Shown piece after piece: positions 1 through 8,228 of a stretch of 64,000 nucleotides of DNA. Below the pieces are notes generated by a model. That model searched no databases and was not told where the DNA came from. It saw only the letters and a program-made list of their open reading frames with translations. Source of the stretch: JABDIP01 sp965212545 (GTDB lineage: Bacteria > Pseudomonadota > Alphaproteobacteria > DSM-16000 > Inquilinaceae); assembly GCA_965212545.1 (NCBI GenBank), contig CBDBVB010000006.1:1-64000 (forward strand). The letters are read 5' to 3'. Numbering within the stretch: the first letter of the stretch is position 1; every line of letters starts with the position of its first letter. The position numbers were made by a program, and so were the translations under genes.

Positions 1-1029
1 CGGGCTGGAATAGCCCGCCGCCATCACGATGTCCGAGAACCGGCGGATCGCATTGTTGCTGGAGCACTCGTACGGCGCGCCGGGCCACGGGTTGAAGGGG
101 ATCAGATTGACCTTGGCCGGGATGCCCTTCAGCAGCCGGACCAGGGCGTGGGCGTCGGCGGTGGTGTCGTTGACCCCCTTCAGCATCACATATTCGAAGG
201 TGATGCGCCGGGCATTGCTGGAGCCCGGATAGTCGCGGCAGGCCTGCAGCAGCTCGGCGAGCGGATAGCGCTTGTTCAGCGGCACCAGCTCGTTGCGAAG
301 CTCGTCGGTCACCGCATGCAGGCTGATCGCCAGATTGACGCCAAGCTCCTCGCCGCATTGCCGGATCACCGGCACCACGCCCGAAGTCGACAAGGTGATC
401 CGGCGGCGCGACAGGGCGAATCCGTCCGGGTCCATGGCGATCGTGAGCGCTCGGGCGACGTTGTCGTAATTGTACAAGGGCTCGCCCATGCCCATCATGA
501 CCACATTGGTGAACAGCCGCTCGCCATGGGGTATGCGCCACTCGTCCAGCGCGTCGCGGGCATGCAGCATCTGGCCCAAAATCTCCGCCGCTTCCAGATT
601 GCGCACCAGGCGCTGCGTACCCGTGTGGCAGAAGCGGCAGGTCAGGGTGCAGCCGACCTGGGAGGAGACGCACAGTGCGCCGCGATCGGCCTCCGGGATG
701 TGCACCGCCTCGACCTCCTGGCCGTCGGCCAGCCGCAGCAGCCATTTGCAGGTGCCGTCGACCGATTGCTGCGCCCGCGATATTTCCGGCCGGGCGATGG
801 TGTAGCTCTCTGCAAGCCGTTGCCGGAACGCCTTGGCCAGATTGCTCATGGCTGCGAAATCGGTGGCGCCGCGCGCGTAGATCCAATGCCAGAGCTGGCG
901 GGCACGGAACGGCTTCTCGCCCAGCGCCACCATCTCGGCGGCCAACTCGTCCCGTGTCAGTCCGATCAGGGTCTTGCGGCCATCGGCCGGCGGCGCGGCA
1001 AACAGCGCAGCATGGCTTGCGATACTCAT
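1..1029 (-). CDS. rlmN: 23S rRNA (adenine2503-C2)-methyltransferase RlmN, 3' end cut by window edge
   Basis: Radical-SAM enzyme that methylates C2 of A2503 in 23S rRNA and A37 of some tRNAs. Translating the minus strand from the ATG at 1029 gives 343 residues with no stop before the edge. The CxxxCxxC iron-sulfur motif is Cys127, Cys131 and Cys134 (VGCTLTCRFCHTG). Cys120 sits where the family has the cysteine that resolves the methyl intermediate. Family blocks such as NVVMMGMGEPLYNYD and RRITLSTSGVVP follow. The second conserved cysteine, near the C-terminus, lies beyond the window. Identification is firm. Confidence 0.96.
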   Translation of the reverse strand, partial: MSIASHAALFAAPPADGRKTLIGLTRDELAAEMVALGEKPFRARQLWHWIYARGATDFAAMSNLAKAFRQRLAESYTIARPEISRAQQSVDGTCKWLLRLADGQEVEAVHIPEADRGALCVSSQVGCTLTCRFCHTGTQRLVRNLEAAEILGQMLHARDALDEWRIPHGERLFTNVVMMGMGEPLYNYDNVARALTIAMDPDGFALSRRRITLSTSGVVPVIRQCGEELGVNLAISLHAVTDELRNELVPLNKRYPLAELLQACRDYPGSSNARRITFEYVMLKGVNDTTADAHALVRLLKGIPAKVNLIPFNPWPGAPYECSSNNAIRRFSDIVMAAGYSSP

Positions 1030-1092
1030 ACGGACTTATAACATCTTCGGCCGCAAAGCTGCGACGGAGGATAAGCTGGCGTTCGCTACCCG

Positions 1093-1839
1093 TTATTCGC
1101 CCAACAGCGCCTCGATTTCCGCAGCGTTTACGATGCGATCGTTCATGTAGAAGTTGTTCCTGTCCTTGGCGACATGCGGAAATCCGTCTTCGGTTCGAAC
1201 GACCTCGAAGCTGTCGTGATCGGCGCCCGATATCCGCCGATTCTCGCGAAAGACGTAACGACCATCCTTACTGTAGCGCGGCGCAATCTTATGCCAACGC
1301 TCGACATCGGCCCCCGGAAGCGTGGCGACACCATGGAAGACGAATCTGTCGTCCGTGGCGTAGTAGCCATCGTTGAGTGACTGGAAGGACTTCGGATCCG
1401 CCTTGCGGACCCATTTCGGCTTGCCCGCATGGTCGTAGTAGTAGACCCGGCTGCCGTCTTTGCCGAAGCCAGACGGGACACGGCTGCCGGTGACGAGAGT
1501 GCGAAATCCGTCATCGCACACTACGAACGAGTCCGCGTCCGCATCCTTGATCTTGCCGCCCATCGTCCAGACGCTCTGACCATCGGTTGCGTAACAGAAA
1601 TTGAGAGCGCGAAAGTCTGCTCCGCTACCCCCGCTCAATCGGGAACTCGCGCAGTAGCAATTCCGGCGGTCCTTCGCGAAGTTGCCGAGATAATACCGGA
1701 ATGACGGAAGGTCAGCGCCCCGCAGCGGATAGTCCAGATAGAAGACTGTGTCGTCGCGGATCCAATACCTCGTCATTCCGTCGTGACGGCGAAATGCGCG
1801 GCTCGGTTTGAATTCGCGTATGTCGTCCGGAAGCGGCAT
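1093..1839 (-). CDS. DKNYY-repeat protein
   Basis: A 248-residue protein built of degenerate repeats in which a Lys-Asp pair precedes an aromatic pair (KDGSRVYYYD, KDGRYVFREN, KDRNNFYMND). This is the pattern of the DKNYY family, which has no established biochemical role. Spacer segments such as ISGADHDSFEVV recur between repeats, suggesting a beta-rich repeat fold. No signal peptide or membrane segment is visible. The ATG at 1839 is preferred to the in-frame TTG just before it. It is co-directional with rlmN, with a gap of about 60 bases. Confidence 0.75.
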   Translation of the reverse strand: MPLPDDIREFKPSRAFRRHDGMTRYWIRDDTVFYLDYPLRGADLPSFRYYLGNFAKDRRNCYCASSRLSGGSGADFRALNFCYATDGQSVWTMGGKIKDADADSFVVCDDGFRTLVTGSRVPSGFGKDGSRVYYYDHAGKPKWVRKADPKSFQSLNDGYYATDDRFVFHGVATLPGADVERWHKIAPRYSKDGRYVFRENRRISGADHDSFEVVRTEDGFPHVAKDRNNFYMNDRIVNAAEIEALLGE

Positions 1840-1934
1840 CAAAGGCGAGCTTCAGGAGCCCTTCGGTTCCTGGGACAGGGCATTCACTTCGATCGATTTG
1901 GGCTCCGGGTCACCGGTTTATGGCAGATCGCGAG

Positions 1935-2462
1935 TCAGAGACCACAGGACCGGGTGATTTCATTGTAGGCCGCGGTGAATCCGAGCAGGCTGTATGTGTC
2001 GGTCGTGAGCGTGCCGCGCGTGGATGTGCCCTTCACGATCATGCTGGTGCCGGCCTTCATGGCCGAGATCAGGTTGGCATCGGTGGCGGAATCCCGTGCC
2101 CAGGCGGTGTTCTCGCTGGTGAAGAGGTTGAACAGCTTGTCGTCGATGGTAACGACGGCTTCGGATTCCGGTCCATAGGTGTAGCCAGTGATCACGCTGA
2201 TGACGTCGCGCGATGCTTCCGACGGACGATGGGTAACCAGAAGGTAGACGTCGCCGCGCTGTGTGTATTCGCCCTGCTCGTCGGTCGGCTTGCTGGCCAT
2301 ATAGCAGACCAGATTGCCATTCTCTTGAAAGGTATAGGTGTGCCAGTCGCGATGGGTGTCGACATGTTGCGGCTCCTGGGCTTGGGCCGGGACCAGCCCC
2401 TGTCCGGTCTGCACCATGATGACGATGGCGATTGCGACGGCGATTCGTAACAGCATTTTCAT
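1935..2462 (-). CDS. Secreted invasion-associated locus B (IalB)-like protein
   Basis: A 175-residue protein with a clear signal peptide (hydrophobic residues 3-20, then an AQA-type cleavage site). The mature part starts DTHRDWHTYTF and continues with a cysteine-containing strand (NLVCYMASKP), as in IalB-family periplasmic proteins common in Alphaproteobacteria. A C-terminal Cys near the stop (RSCGL) probably pairs with the first. Function in this family is poorly defined outside Bartonella, where IalB was linked to erythrocyte invasion. The ATG at 2462 is chosen because it places the signal peptide at the N-terminus; an upstream in-frame start would add 14 charged residues. Confidence 0.75.
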   Translation of the reverse strand: MKMLLRIAVAIAIVIMVQTGQGLVPAQAQEPQHVDTHRDWHTYTFQENGNLVCYMASKPTDEQGEYTQRGDVYLLVTHRPSEASRDVISVITGYTYGPESEAVVTIDDKLFNLFTSENTAWARDSATDANLISAMKAGTSMIVKGTSTRGTLTTDTYSLLGFTAAYNEITRSCGL

Positions 2463-2575
2463 TGAGCCAACCTGCAGTTCGACGTTCTTGTCCTTGGGAC
2501 CCATTGCAGCCGGGCCGGTAGCGGACTTCGGTCATAATTGGATAGATCGTCAATTTGACGATTTTGAGGAACCGG

Positions 2576-2605
2576 TGATCCGCCGGCCGCAGCCTCGCGT
2601 ATAGA
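2576..2605 (+). promoter_or_regulatory. Predicted RpoE-type (ECF) promoter of rpoE-chrR
   Basis: TGATCC at 2576-2581, an 18-base spacer, then TATAGA at 2600-2605. TGATCC with an 18-base spacer is the -35 arrangement known for the Rhodobacter sphaeroides RpoE regulon, whose -10 is less strict. It lies upstream of an RpoE/ChrR pair, consistent with autoregulation. Transcription would start near 2612. Confidence 0.65.
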
Positions 2606-2711
2606 CCGTGAAATGGATCACGTCCAGGCATATGCCAGTCCTGAAGCGGCTGGGGCGCGGCGCCCGCCGCCACGCCTTGTCCGCCGGCGCGGCTTGTCGT
2701 TCAATGGTGAG

Positions 2712-3296
2712 ATGACCGTGCCAACGAGTACGCCGGCAACCGCCGCGGACGACAACGCGCCATCGCTTGGCGATCTGGTCGTCGCGGTCGGAAGCCGCCG
2801 CGACAAGGTCGCCTTCGCGGGATTGTTCGCGCATTTCGCGCCTCGGTTGAAGGCGTATCTGATGCGCAGCGGTTGCGAAGGGACGGCTGCCGAAGAGGTG
2901 GTGCAGGAAGTCATGATATCCCTGTGGCGCCGGGCGGAAACGTTCGACCCGGCGCAGGCCAGCGCCAGCACCTGGATATTCACCATCGCCCGTAACAAGC
3001 GGATCGATATGATTCGCCGGGAGCGTCGCCCGGAGATCGATCCGGAAGACCCGGCCTTGGCGCCGAGCGCCGAGCCCACGGCGGAGCGCACGGTAGAGGC
3101 GCTACAGGACTCAAAGCGGCTGCGCGCGGCAATGACCGACCTGCCGGCCGAGCAACAGGAGATTCTGCGGCTTGCCTACTTCGACGACCTGCCGCACAGC
3201 GCGATCGCGGAACGCTGCGATATGCCGCTCGGCACGGTCAAATCACGTATACGTCTTGCGCTGGCACGCCTGCGCAAGGGTCTGAAGGAAGACTGA
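2712..3296 (+). CDS. rpoE: ECF sigma factor, RpoE of the ChrR-linked type
   Basis: A 194-residue sigma-70 family protein. Region 2 includes AAEEVVQEVMISLWRRAETF and the -10 recognition helix around TWIFTIARNKRIDMIRR. Region 4 is the C-terminal helix-turn-helix (LPHSAIAERCDMPLGTVKSR). The next gene, one base after the stop, encodes a ChrR-like anti-sigma factor, which places this sigma in the singlet-oxygen or oxidative-stress group. The ATG at 2712 fits family length. An in-frame ATG at 2613 would add 33 residues and almost coincide with the predicted transcription start. Confidence 0.9.
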   Translation: MTVPTSTPATAADDNAPSLGDLVVAVGSRRDKVAFAGLFAHFAPRLKAYLMRSGCEGTAAEEVVQEVMISLWRRAETFDPAQASASTWIFTIARNKRIDMIRRERRPEIDPEDPALAPSAEPTAERTVEALQDSKRLRAAMTDLPAEQQEILRLAYFDDLPHSAIAERCDMPLGTVKSRIRLALARLRKGLKED

Positions 3297-3297
3297 G

Positions 3298-3984
3298 ATG
3301 GTGAGCTTGCAGACAGTCCGAAGCGGCCCGGCGCCGTCGCACCATATCGGCGACGAATTGCTGATGGATTATGCCGCCGGTGCGACCAGCGAGCCGGAAT
3401 CCCTGGTGATCGCCACCCATCTGGCCTTGTGCCCGCAGTGCCGCTCGGCGGTACAGGGGCTGGAAGATGTCGGCGGTGCCCTGCTGGAGGACGTCGCACC
3501 CGAGGCGGTGTCGGACGATGCCCTGGCAGCGGTCATGGCGCGCATCGATGGCGAGGCCCCGGCGCCGGCACCCAAGCGTCAGCCCTTGTCAGGCGACGCC
3601 ATCGCGGTGCCCGAGCCCCTGCGCAGCTATCTTGGCGGCGGATTGGACAGTCTGGACTGGCAGCGGACCATGCGCGGCCTGGACGTCCATGAGGTGAAGA
3701 CCGGCCGGCCGGAGATGAAGACCCGGCTGCTGAAGATCAAGGCCGGCACGCCGATGCCGGAACACACCCATCACGGCCAGGAGTTCACCCTGGTTCTGAC
3801 CGGCGGGTATTCCGACGAGCGTGGGCACTTCATTCGTGGCGACATCGATATCACCGATGACAGCGTGCGGCACACGCCGGTCGCCGATGCGGGCGAGGAC
3901 TGCATCTGCCTGACCCTGACCCAGGCACCGCTGAAGCTGACCGGCCCGTTCGGCCGCCTGCTGAACCCGTTCGTGAAGTTCTAA
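3298..3984 (+). CDS. chrR: Anti-sigma factor, ChrR/cupin family
   Basis: A 228-residue zinc-binding anti-sigma factor with two domains. The N-terminal ZAS domain has His15/16 and the H-x3-C-x2-C motif (His41, Cys45, Cys48), which clamps the sigma factor. The C-terminal cupin domain has an H-x-H-x3-E metal motif (PEHTHHGQE). In R. sphaeroides the homologue releases RpoE when cells meet singlet oxygen, and the cupin domain is needed for that response. All the metal ligands appear present, so it should be functional. It is translationally close-coupled to the sigma gene (TGA-G-ATG). Confidence 0.9.
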   Translation: MVSLQTVRSGPAPSHHIGDELLMDYAAGATSEPESLVIATHLALCPQCRSAVQGLEDVGGALLEDVAPEAVSDDALAAVMARIDGEAPAPAPKRQPLSGDAIAVPEPLRSYLGGGLDSLDWQRTMRGLDVHEVKTGRPEMKTRLLKIKAGTPMPEHTHHGQEFTLVLTGGYSDERGHFIRGDIDITDDSVRHTPVADAGEDCICLTLTQAPLKLTGPFGRLLNPFVKF

Positions 3985-4307
3985 GTCGAAGTGCGGGGTC
4001 GCTGCCCCTTACGCGTTTCGCGAATGTCTGGGCTTGCTCCAGGAGCGGAACTGAACCGCTCGGGGACTGACTTCGCTTCTTGAACCGGAGCGGAAGCCGC
4101 TCATCGTGGTGGAGGTCCGGCTTGCCGAGGTGATCGCCAAGGAAAGCGTATTCTGGTACCCTGCTTGGGTTGGAGGATGATCCTGCGGAATCCAACTTGT
4201 GAAATCTGCCATCTCATCTGGGGACCTCGGATTGGGACCATACGGTCCCGCAGCAGTGAGGTTTTCCATTACGACGCCGATGTCCCCGCAACAGGGGAGG
4301 ATATGAA
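3985..4307. other. Intergenic stretch, no gene recognised
   Basis: About 320 bases between chrR and the NTF2-like gene. A short minus-strand open frame here (4009-4269) is serine/threonine/arginine-rich and shows no recognisable domain. A small GC hairpin (GGGGTCGCTGCCCC) follows chrR but has no T-run. No RNA gene was seen. Confidence 0.5.
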
Positions 4308-4796
4308 ATGGCTCGAGTTACGTTCGCCCTTTTTGCTCTTTTCATCATGATAGCGGCGCATGGACAACATGGGGCGCGCGCACAGCAATCGGCTGATATA
4401 GAAGCGGTCAAAGCAGTACATGAGGCCTTTCACGAGGCAATGAGCAACGAAGACATTGAACTAATGTCGCAGATCTGGATTCACGACAACTCCGCACGCT
4501 TGATACCTCCTAACTCCGTGGAAATCCTCGTGGGCTGGGAAGCAGCAAAGACTGCCTACCAGGGTACTTTCGCGAACGTCGAAATGGTTTCTCTTTCGAT
4601 GAAGGATGTCGAGGTGTTTGCCGGTCCGGAATTCGCCTGGATAGTGGACGTCCATGAGCTACAGATGCGACCGACTGAGGACGGACCATTGGTCAGTGCG
4701 ACGGTCTTGTCCACGAGCGTCTATAGGAAAGTGGACGACAGTTGGCTTCTGACGCACATTCACGCGTCTCCAATTGCACAGCCGACAGACCAATGA
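4308..4796 (+). CDS. Secreted SnoaL/NTF2-like protein
   Basis: A 162-residue protein with a signal peptide (residues 1-25, cleavage near ARAQQ). It carries a SnoaL/DUF4440-type NTF2 fold: a helix with VKAVHEAFHEAMSNEDIELM, a WEAAKTAYQGTF segment and the late strand block ATVLSTSVYRKVDDSWLLTHIHASP. Such proteins bind small molecules or act as isomerases or cyclases; a specific substrate cannot be assigned. GGGGAGG lies about 10 bases before the ATG. Codon use is more AT-rich than in the flanking genes, so recent acquisition is possible. Confidence 0.75.
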   Translation: MARVTFALFALFIMIAAHGQHGARAQQSADIEAVKAVHEAFHEAMSNEDIELMSQIWIHDNSARLIPPNSVEILVGWEAAKTAYQGTFANVEMVSLSMKDVEVFAGPEFAWIVDVHELQMRPTEDGPLVSATVLSTSVYRKVDDSWLLTHIHASPIAQPTDQ

Positions 4797-5135
4797 GTCC
4801 AGATCGGCGTGCTTAGAGGGTGCTGGGACCATCTGTGCGATCTGGCACCGCATACCGGTCGACAGGTTACCATCGGCACACGACCAACGGCGTTGAACAG
4901 CTGACGTTCCGCCGATTTGATGCGTGCAAACGTGTGCGCGAACTCGTCGCGATGCCGAAAAAACGATGAGAAGCCAAAAGCAGTCTAAAGCACTTCAGAA
5001 TGGCTGCTTCTCGATACCTGACTACCGCCATTGGCTAATCTGCGACATGCGCAGGCTTCACCCACTCGCCCGGAACATGCCGCAGAACGGAAACATAGAG
5101 ACCCACCGCTCATGCGGCGTTCTTGAGCACAGACC
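4797..5135. other. Intergenic stretch, nothing recognised
   Basis: About 340 bases between the convergent NTF2-like gene and the SpoU gene. The open frames here are short and composition-driven. No terminator with a T-run, tRNA or repeat was found. Confidence 0.5.
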
Positions 5136-5672
5136 CTAGTCGTCCTTCGGAGCGCGGAACTGCGGTGCGCCGTGTACATGCGGCGCCATTGGTTCCTTCG
5201 GGCCGCCGGGCCGGGTCGGCCGCGGCGCGAAGCGGCCCAGGCTGATCATCCGGTCGTACATCACCAGGGCCCCGGCCAGAGACAAATTGATCGAAAACCG
5301 GGTCGGGATCTTCACCACATGGGCGCAGCGCGCCACCAAATCCGATGACAGTCCGCCACGCTCAGGGCCCAGCACATAGGCCGCGCGGCGCGGATGCCGG
5401 AAGCTCGGCAGATCCACCGCATCGTCCATCAACTCGATACCGACCAGGTCGCAGCCCTTGGGAAGGTCGATGGACGCAACGTCGGGGTAAGTGTAGAGCG
5501 GCACATTGCCGGCGGTATCCGCGGTGTCGGAGGCGCGGAATGCGGCGATGTCGGTCGCCGGCGCGATGGTGAAGACGAAATTCGCCCCGAACGCATGCGC
5601 CGTGCGCAGCACCGCGCCCACATTGGCGGGCTTGCTGATCCCCTCTACACCGATGGCGAAATAGCCGCGCAT
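5136..5672 (-). CDS. SpoU/TrmH-family RNA 2'-O-methyltransferase
   Basis: A 178-residue SPOUT-fold methylase that would transfer a methyl group to a ribose 2'-OH of tRNA or rRNA. The three SpoU motifs are present in order: KPANVGAVLRTAHAFGA (motif 1), YVLGPERGGLS (motif 2) and INLSLAGALVMYDR (motif 3). Size fits the minimal, TrmL-like branch without an extra RNA-binding domain. The C-terminus is a short Pro/Arg-rich tail. The ATG at 5672 places motif 1 at the usual distance; an upstream start would add 12 residues. The exact RNA target cannot be read from the sequence. Confidence 0.88.
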   Translation of the reverse strand: MRGYFAIGVEGISKPANVGAVLRTAHAFGANFVFTIAPATDIAAFRASDTADTAGNVPLYTYPDVASIDLPKGCDLVGIELMDDAVDLPSFRHPRRAAYVLGPERGGLSSDLVARCAHVVKIPTRFSINLSLAGALVMYDRMISLGRFAPRPTRPGGPKEPMAPHVHGAPQFRAPKDD

Positions 5673-5759
5673 GGGCCGCCCTTGTTCATGAAGCGCGGAA
5701 CCTTGCACCGACCGGTGCGCCGGGGCAAGGTGCCGTCACTTCGCGACTGGAAACCCACC

Positions 5760-6812
5760 ATGGCAGACGCCGCCCATCTTTCATCGTCCCGAACCTCGAG
5801 CGGCATCGACGATCCGGTGCTGGTGGAGGTGACCCGCGGCCCGCTTGCGGAAAGCCGGCACCGGGGTGTTGCGGCGATTGTCGATGCCTCCGGCAAGGTG
5901 CTGTCCCATTGGGGAGATTTCGAGCGGCCGGTCTATCCGCGCTCGGCCATCAAGGCGCTGCAGGCGATCGCGATGGTGGAATCGGGCGCCGCTGACGCCT
6001 TCGCCGTCACCGATGAGGAATTGGCGCTGGCCTGCGCGTCCCATGGCGGCGAACAGGCCCATACTGGGCGCGTCGGCGCCTGGCTTGCGCGCATCGGCTG
6101 CACCGTGGACGATCTGGAATGCGGCGCCCATGCGCCCTCCTACGCGCCGGCCGCCGAGGCCATGGTGCGCGCCGGACAGCAGCCGTCGCCGCTGCACAAC
6201 AATTGCTCCGGCAAGCATACGGGCTTCCTCGCCACGGCGCGGCATCTGGGCGAACCGACCAAGGATTACCGCCTGTTCAGCCACCCGGTGCAGCAGCGCA
6301 TCCTGGGCATCCTGGAGCAGATGACCGGACAGGAGCTCGGCGACGCCCCGCGCGGGCTGGATGGCTGCTCGATCCCGACCATCGCCATTCCGGTCGGCGC
6401 CCTGGCGATGGCCATGGCCCGCTTGGCCGATCCGAAGGATCTGCCGGAACGGCGGATCGACGCGGTCCTGCGCATCCGCAAGGCCTGGGGCGGCTGCCCG
6501 TTCTTCGTCGCCGGTACCGGCCGCTTCGATACCGCGGTGATGGAAGCGACCGCCGGCCGGGTTCTGGTCAAGACCGGCGCGGAGGGCGTCTATTGCGCCT
6601 GCCTGCCGGAATTCGGGCTCGGCATGGCGCTGAAAGTCGACGACGGCGCAGGTCGCGCCTCGGAAGTGGCGATGGCTGCCCTGCTGGACCATGTCGGCGC
6701 GCTGGACGACCGCGCGCGCAAGGCCCTGGCGGCTCAGATCCGCCCGCCGGTCAGGTCCCGTCGTGGCTTCGAGGCCGGCGAGATTCGCCCGGCCGACGGC
6801 TTCCCGGAATGA
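5760..6812 (+). CDS. Type II (Rhizobium etli ReAV-like) L-asparaginase
   Basis: A 350-residue asparaginase of the family typified by the inducible R. etli enzyme, unrelated to E. coli AnsA/AnsB. It hydrolyses asparagine to aspartate and ammonia. The SxxK catalytic pair is Ser62/Lys65 (YPRSAIKALQAI). The residues that hold zinc in the structurally known member are present: Cys149 and Lys152 in NNCSGKHTG, and Cys203 in LDGCSIPT. The ASHGG serine (Ser94) is also conserved. The ATG at 5760 is preferred. The stop overlaps the next start as ATGA, so the two genes are translationally coupled. Confidence 0.92.
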   Translation: MADAAHLSSSRTSSGIDDPVLVEVTRGPLAESRHRGVAAIVDASGKVLSHWGDFERPVYPRSAIKALQAIAMVESGAADAFAVTDEELALACASHGGEQAHTGRVGAWLARIGCTVDDLECGAHAPSYAPAAEAMVRAGQQPSPLHNNCSGKHTGFLATARHLGEPTKDYRLFSHPVQQRILGILEQMTGQELGDAPRGLDGCSIPTIAIPVGALAMAMARLADPKDLPERRIDAVLRIRKAWGGCPFFVAGTGRFDTAVMEATAGRVLVKTGAEGVYCACLPEFGLGMALKVDDGAGRASEVAMAALLDHVGALDDRARKALAAQIRPPVRSRRGFEAGEIRPADGFPE

Positions 6813-8047
6813 CCGACCGGGTTCGGGACCAGTACGAGGCCTATCCCTACCCGGCGCGCAATCCACGCGATGAGTCGAAACGGCTGATCACCGGGTCGCC
6901 GAGCCATCTCGACGAGCTGAACCACTATGTGTTCGCCGGCGCGCTGGATTTCTCGGCACCGTTGCGCGTGCTGGTCGCAGGCGGCGGCACAGGTGACGCG
7001 CTGATCATGCTGGCCCAGCATTGCGCCGATACCGGCCTCCCGGCCGAGATCACTTATGTCGATCTGTCGGAAGCCGCGCGCGGCATCGCCGAGGCGCGGG
7101 CCGCGGCGCGCAACCTGACCTCGATCCGCTTCCTGACCGGCTCGTTGCTGGAGATCGGGTCGCTGGCGCACGGCCCCTATGACTACATCGATTGCTGCGG
7201 CGTGTTGCATCATCTGACCGACCCGAATGCCGGGCTGGCGGCCCTGGCCGCACAGCTTGCGCCGGGCGGCGGCATGGGTTTGATGCTGTATGGCGCCTAT
7301 GGCCGCACCGGCGTCTACCCGCTGCAGGGCGCACTGCGCCTGCTGGCCGGCGGGTTGCCGGATCGCGACCGCGTGGCGCTTGCGCGGCGGGTGTTGGCGG
7401 CGCTGCCGGAGACCAACTGGTTTCGCCGCAACCCGCTGCTGCAGGATCACAAGGAGAGCGATGCCGGCCTTTATGACCTGCTGCTGCACAGCCAGGACCG
7501 CGCCTATACGGTGCCGGAACTGGTGGCGCTGACCGAGGGGGCCGGGCTGGCGATCACCGGGCTGGTGCCGCCGCTGCGCTACGATCCGGCCGCCTATCTG
7601 CACGACCCGCGGCTGCGCGGATCGATCGATTCGCTGGCGCCGCTGGAACGTGCCGCCCTGGCGGAAGAGGTCACCGGCGTGATCAAGACCCATGCCTTCT
7701 ATGCGGTGCCCAAGGCCAGGGCGGCGGAGGCCGTCGCCAGGCCGGAGCAGCCGGGAATGATCCCGGTCCTGCGCGATCTCGACGGCCCGGAGATGGCGCG
7801 CCGGCTGAAGCCCGGCCAGGGCGTTTCCGCAGAGTTGCCGGGATTGACCGGCCGCCTGCCGCTGCCGGCGCTGGCCGGCGCCATGCTGGCTCGCATCGAC
7901 GGCCGGCGCGATCTCCCGTCGCTGCATCGCGCCGTGTCGGAGGCAGGCGGCACGTCGATCGGCTGGGACAAGTTCAAGCGGCAGTTCGATCAGCTCTACG
8001 GCACCCTGAACGGGCTGGGAAAGCTGTATCTGAGACAGCATCGATAG
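6809..8047 (+). CDS. Class I SAM-dependent methyltransferase with C-terminal extension
   Basis: A 412-residue protein. Residues about 45-200 form a Rossmann methyltransferase: SAM motif I is VLVAGGGTGDALIMLAQ, the acidic motif II is ITYVDLSEAA, and DYIDCCGVLHHL is the post-I/motif IV block. The N-terminus has an aromatic patch (DQYEAYPYPARNP) seen in several poorly characterised bacterial methylases. The last 110 residues look like a small winged-helix-type domain. The ATGA overlap with the asparaginase implies co-expression. The substrate is unknown; a protein or nucleic-acid target is as plausible as a small molecule. Confidence 0.8.
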   Translation: MTDRVRDQYEAYPYPARNPRDESKRLITGSPSHLDELNHYVFAGALDFSAPLRVLVAGGGTGDALIMLAQHCADTGLPAEITYVDLSEAARGIAEARAAARNLTSIRFLTGSLLEIGSLAHGPYDYIDCCGVLHHLTDPNAGLAALAAQLAPGGGMGLMLYGAYGRTGVYPLQGALRLLAGGLPDRDRVALARRVLAALPETNWFRRNPLLQDHKESDAGLYDLLLHSQDRAYTVPELVALTEGAGLAITGLVPPLRYDPAAYLHDPRLRGSIDSLAPLERAALAEEVTGVIKTHAFYAVPKARAAEAVARPEQPGMIPVLRDLDGPEMARRLKPGQGVSAELPGLTGRLPLPALAGAMLARIDGRRDLPSLHRAVSEAGGTSIGWDKFKRQFDQLYGTLNGLGKLYLRQHR

Positions 8048-8091
8048 CCAGCATTCCTTGGGGCCCGATTGTCGTCTGGTACAGGTAGGTC

Positions 8092-8110
8092 GACAAATAG
8101 AGTATTTGTC
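8092..8110. promoter_or_regulatory. 19-bp perfect palindrome, possible operator
   Basis: GACAAATA-GAG-TATTTGTC: perfect 8-base arms with a 3-base centre, about 120 bases before the deacetylase gene in an AT-rich patch. The shape suits a dimeric repressor. No regulator gene sits beside it. Confidence 0.35.
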
Positions 8111-8228
8111 CTAAATTCTCTGAATCATGCTTGCCGACTTATCGCCGGGTGCATATCGTCTGACGGGATGAACCCATTCAAGCCTCTCCGATCAATAGCA
8201 ATCTCGCAGTCCTGCAAAGAGGGCAGCC

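Noticed and set aside
4178..4207. TGATCC with a following AT-rich hexamer before the NTF2-like gene, as a second RpoE promoter
   Set aside because: The putative -10 is not TATA-like at either 17 or 18 bases, and TGATCC occurs often by chance.
4009..4269. Possible small gene on the minus strand downstream of chrR
   Set aside because: Low-complexity Ser/Thr/Arg translation, no ribosome site or domain.
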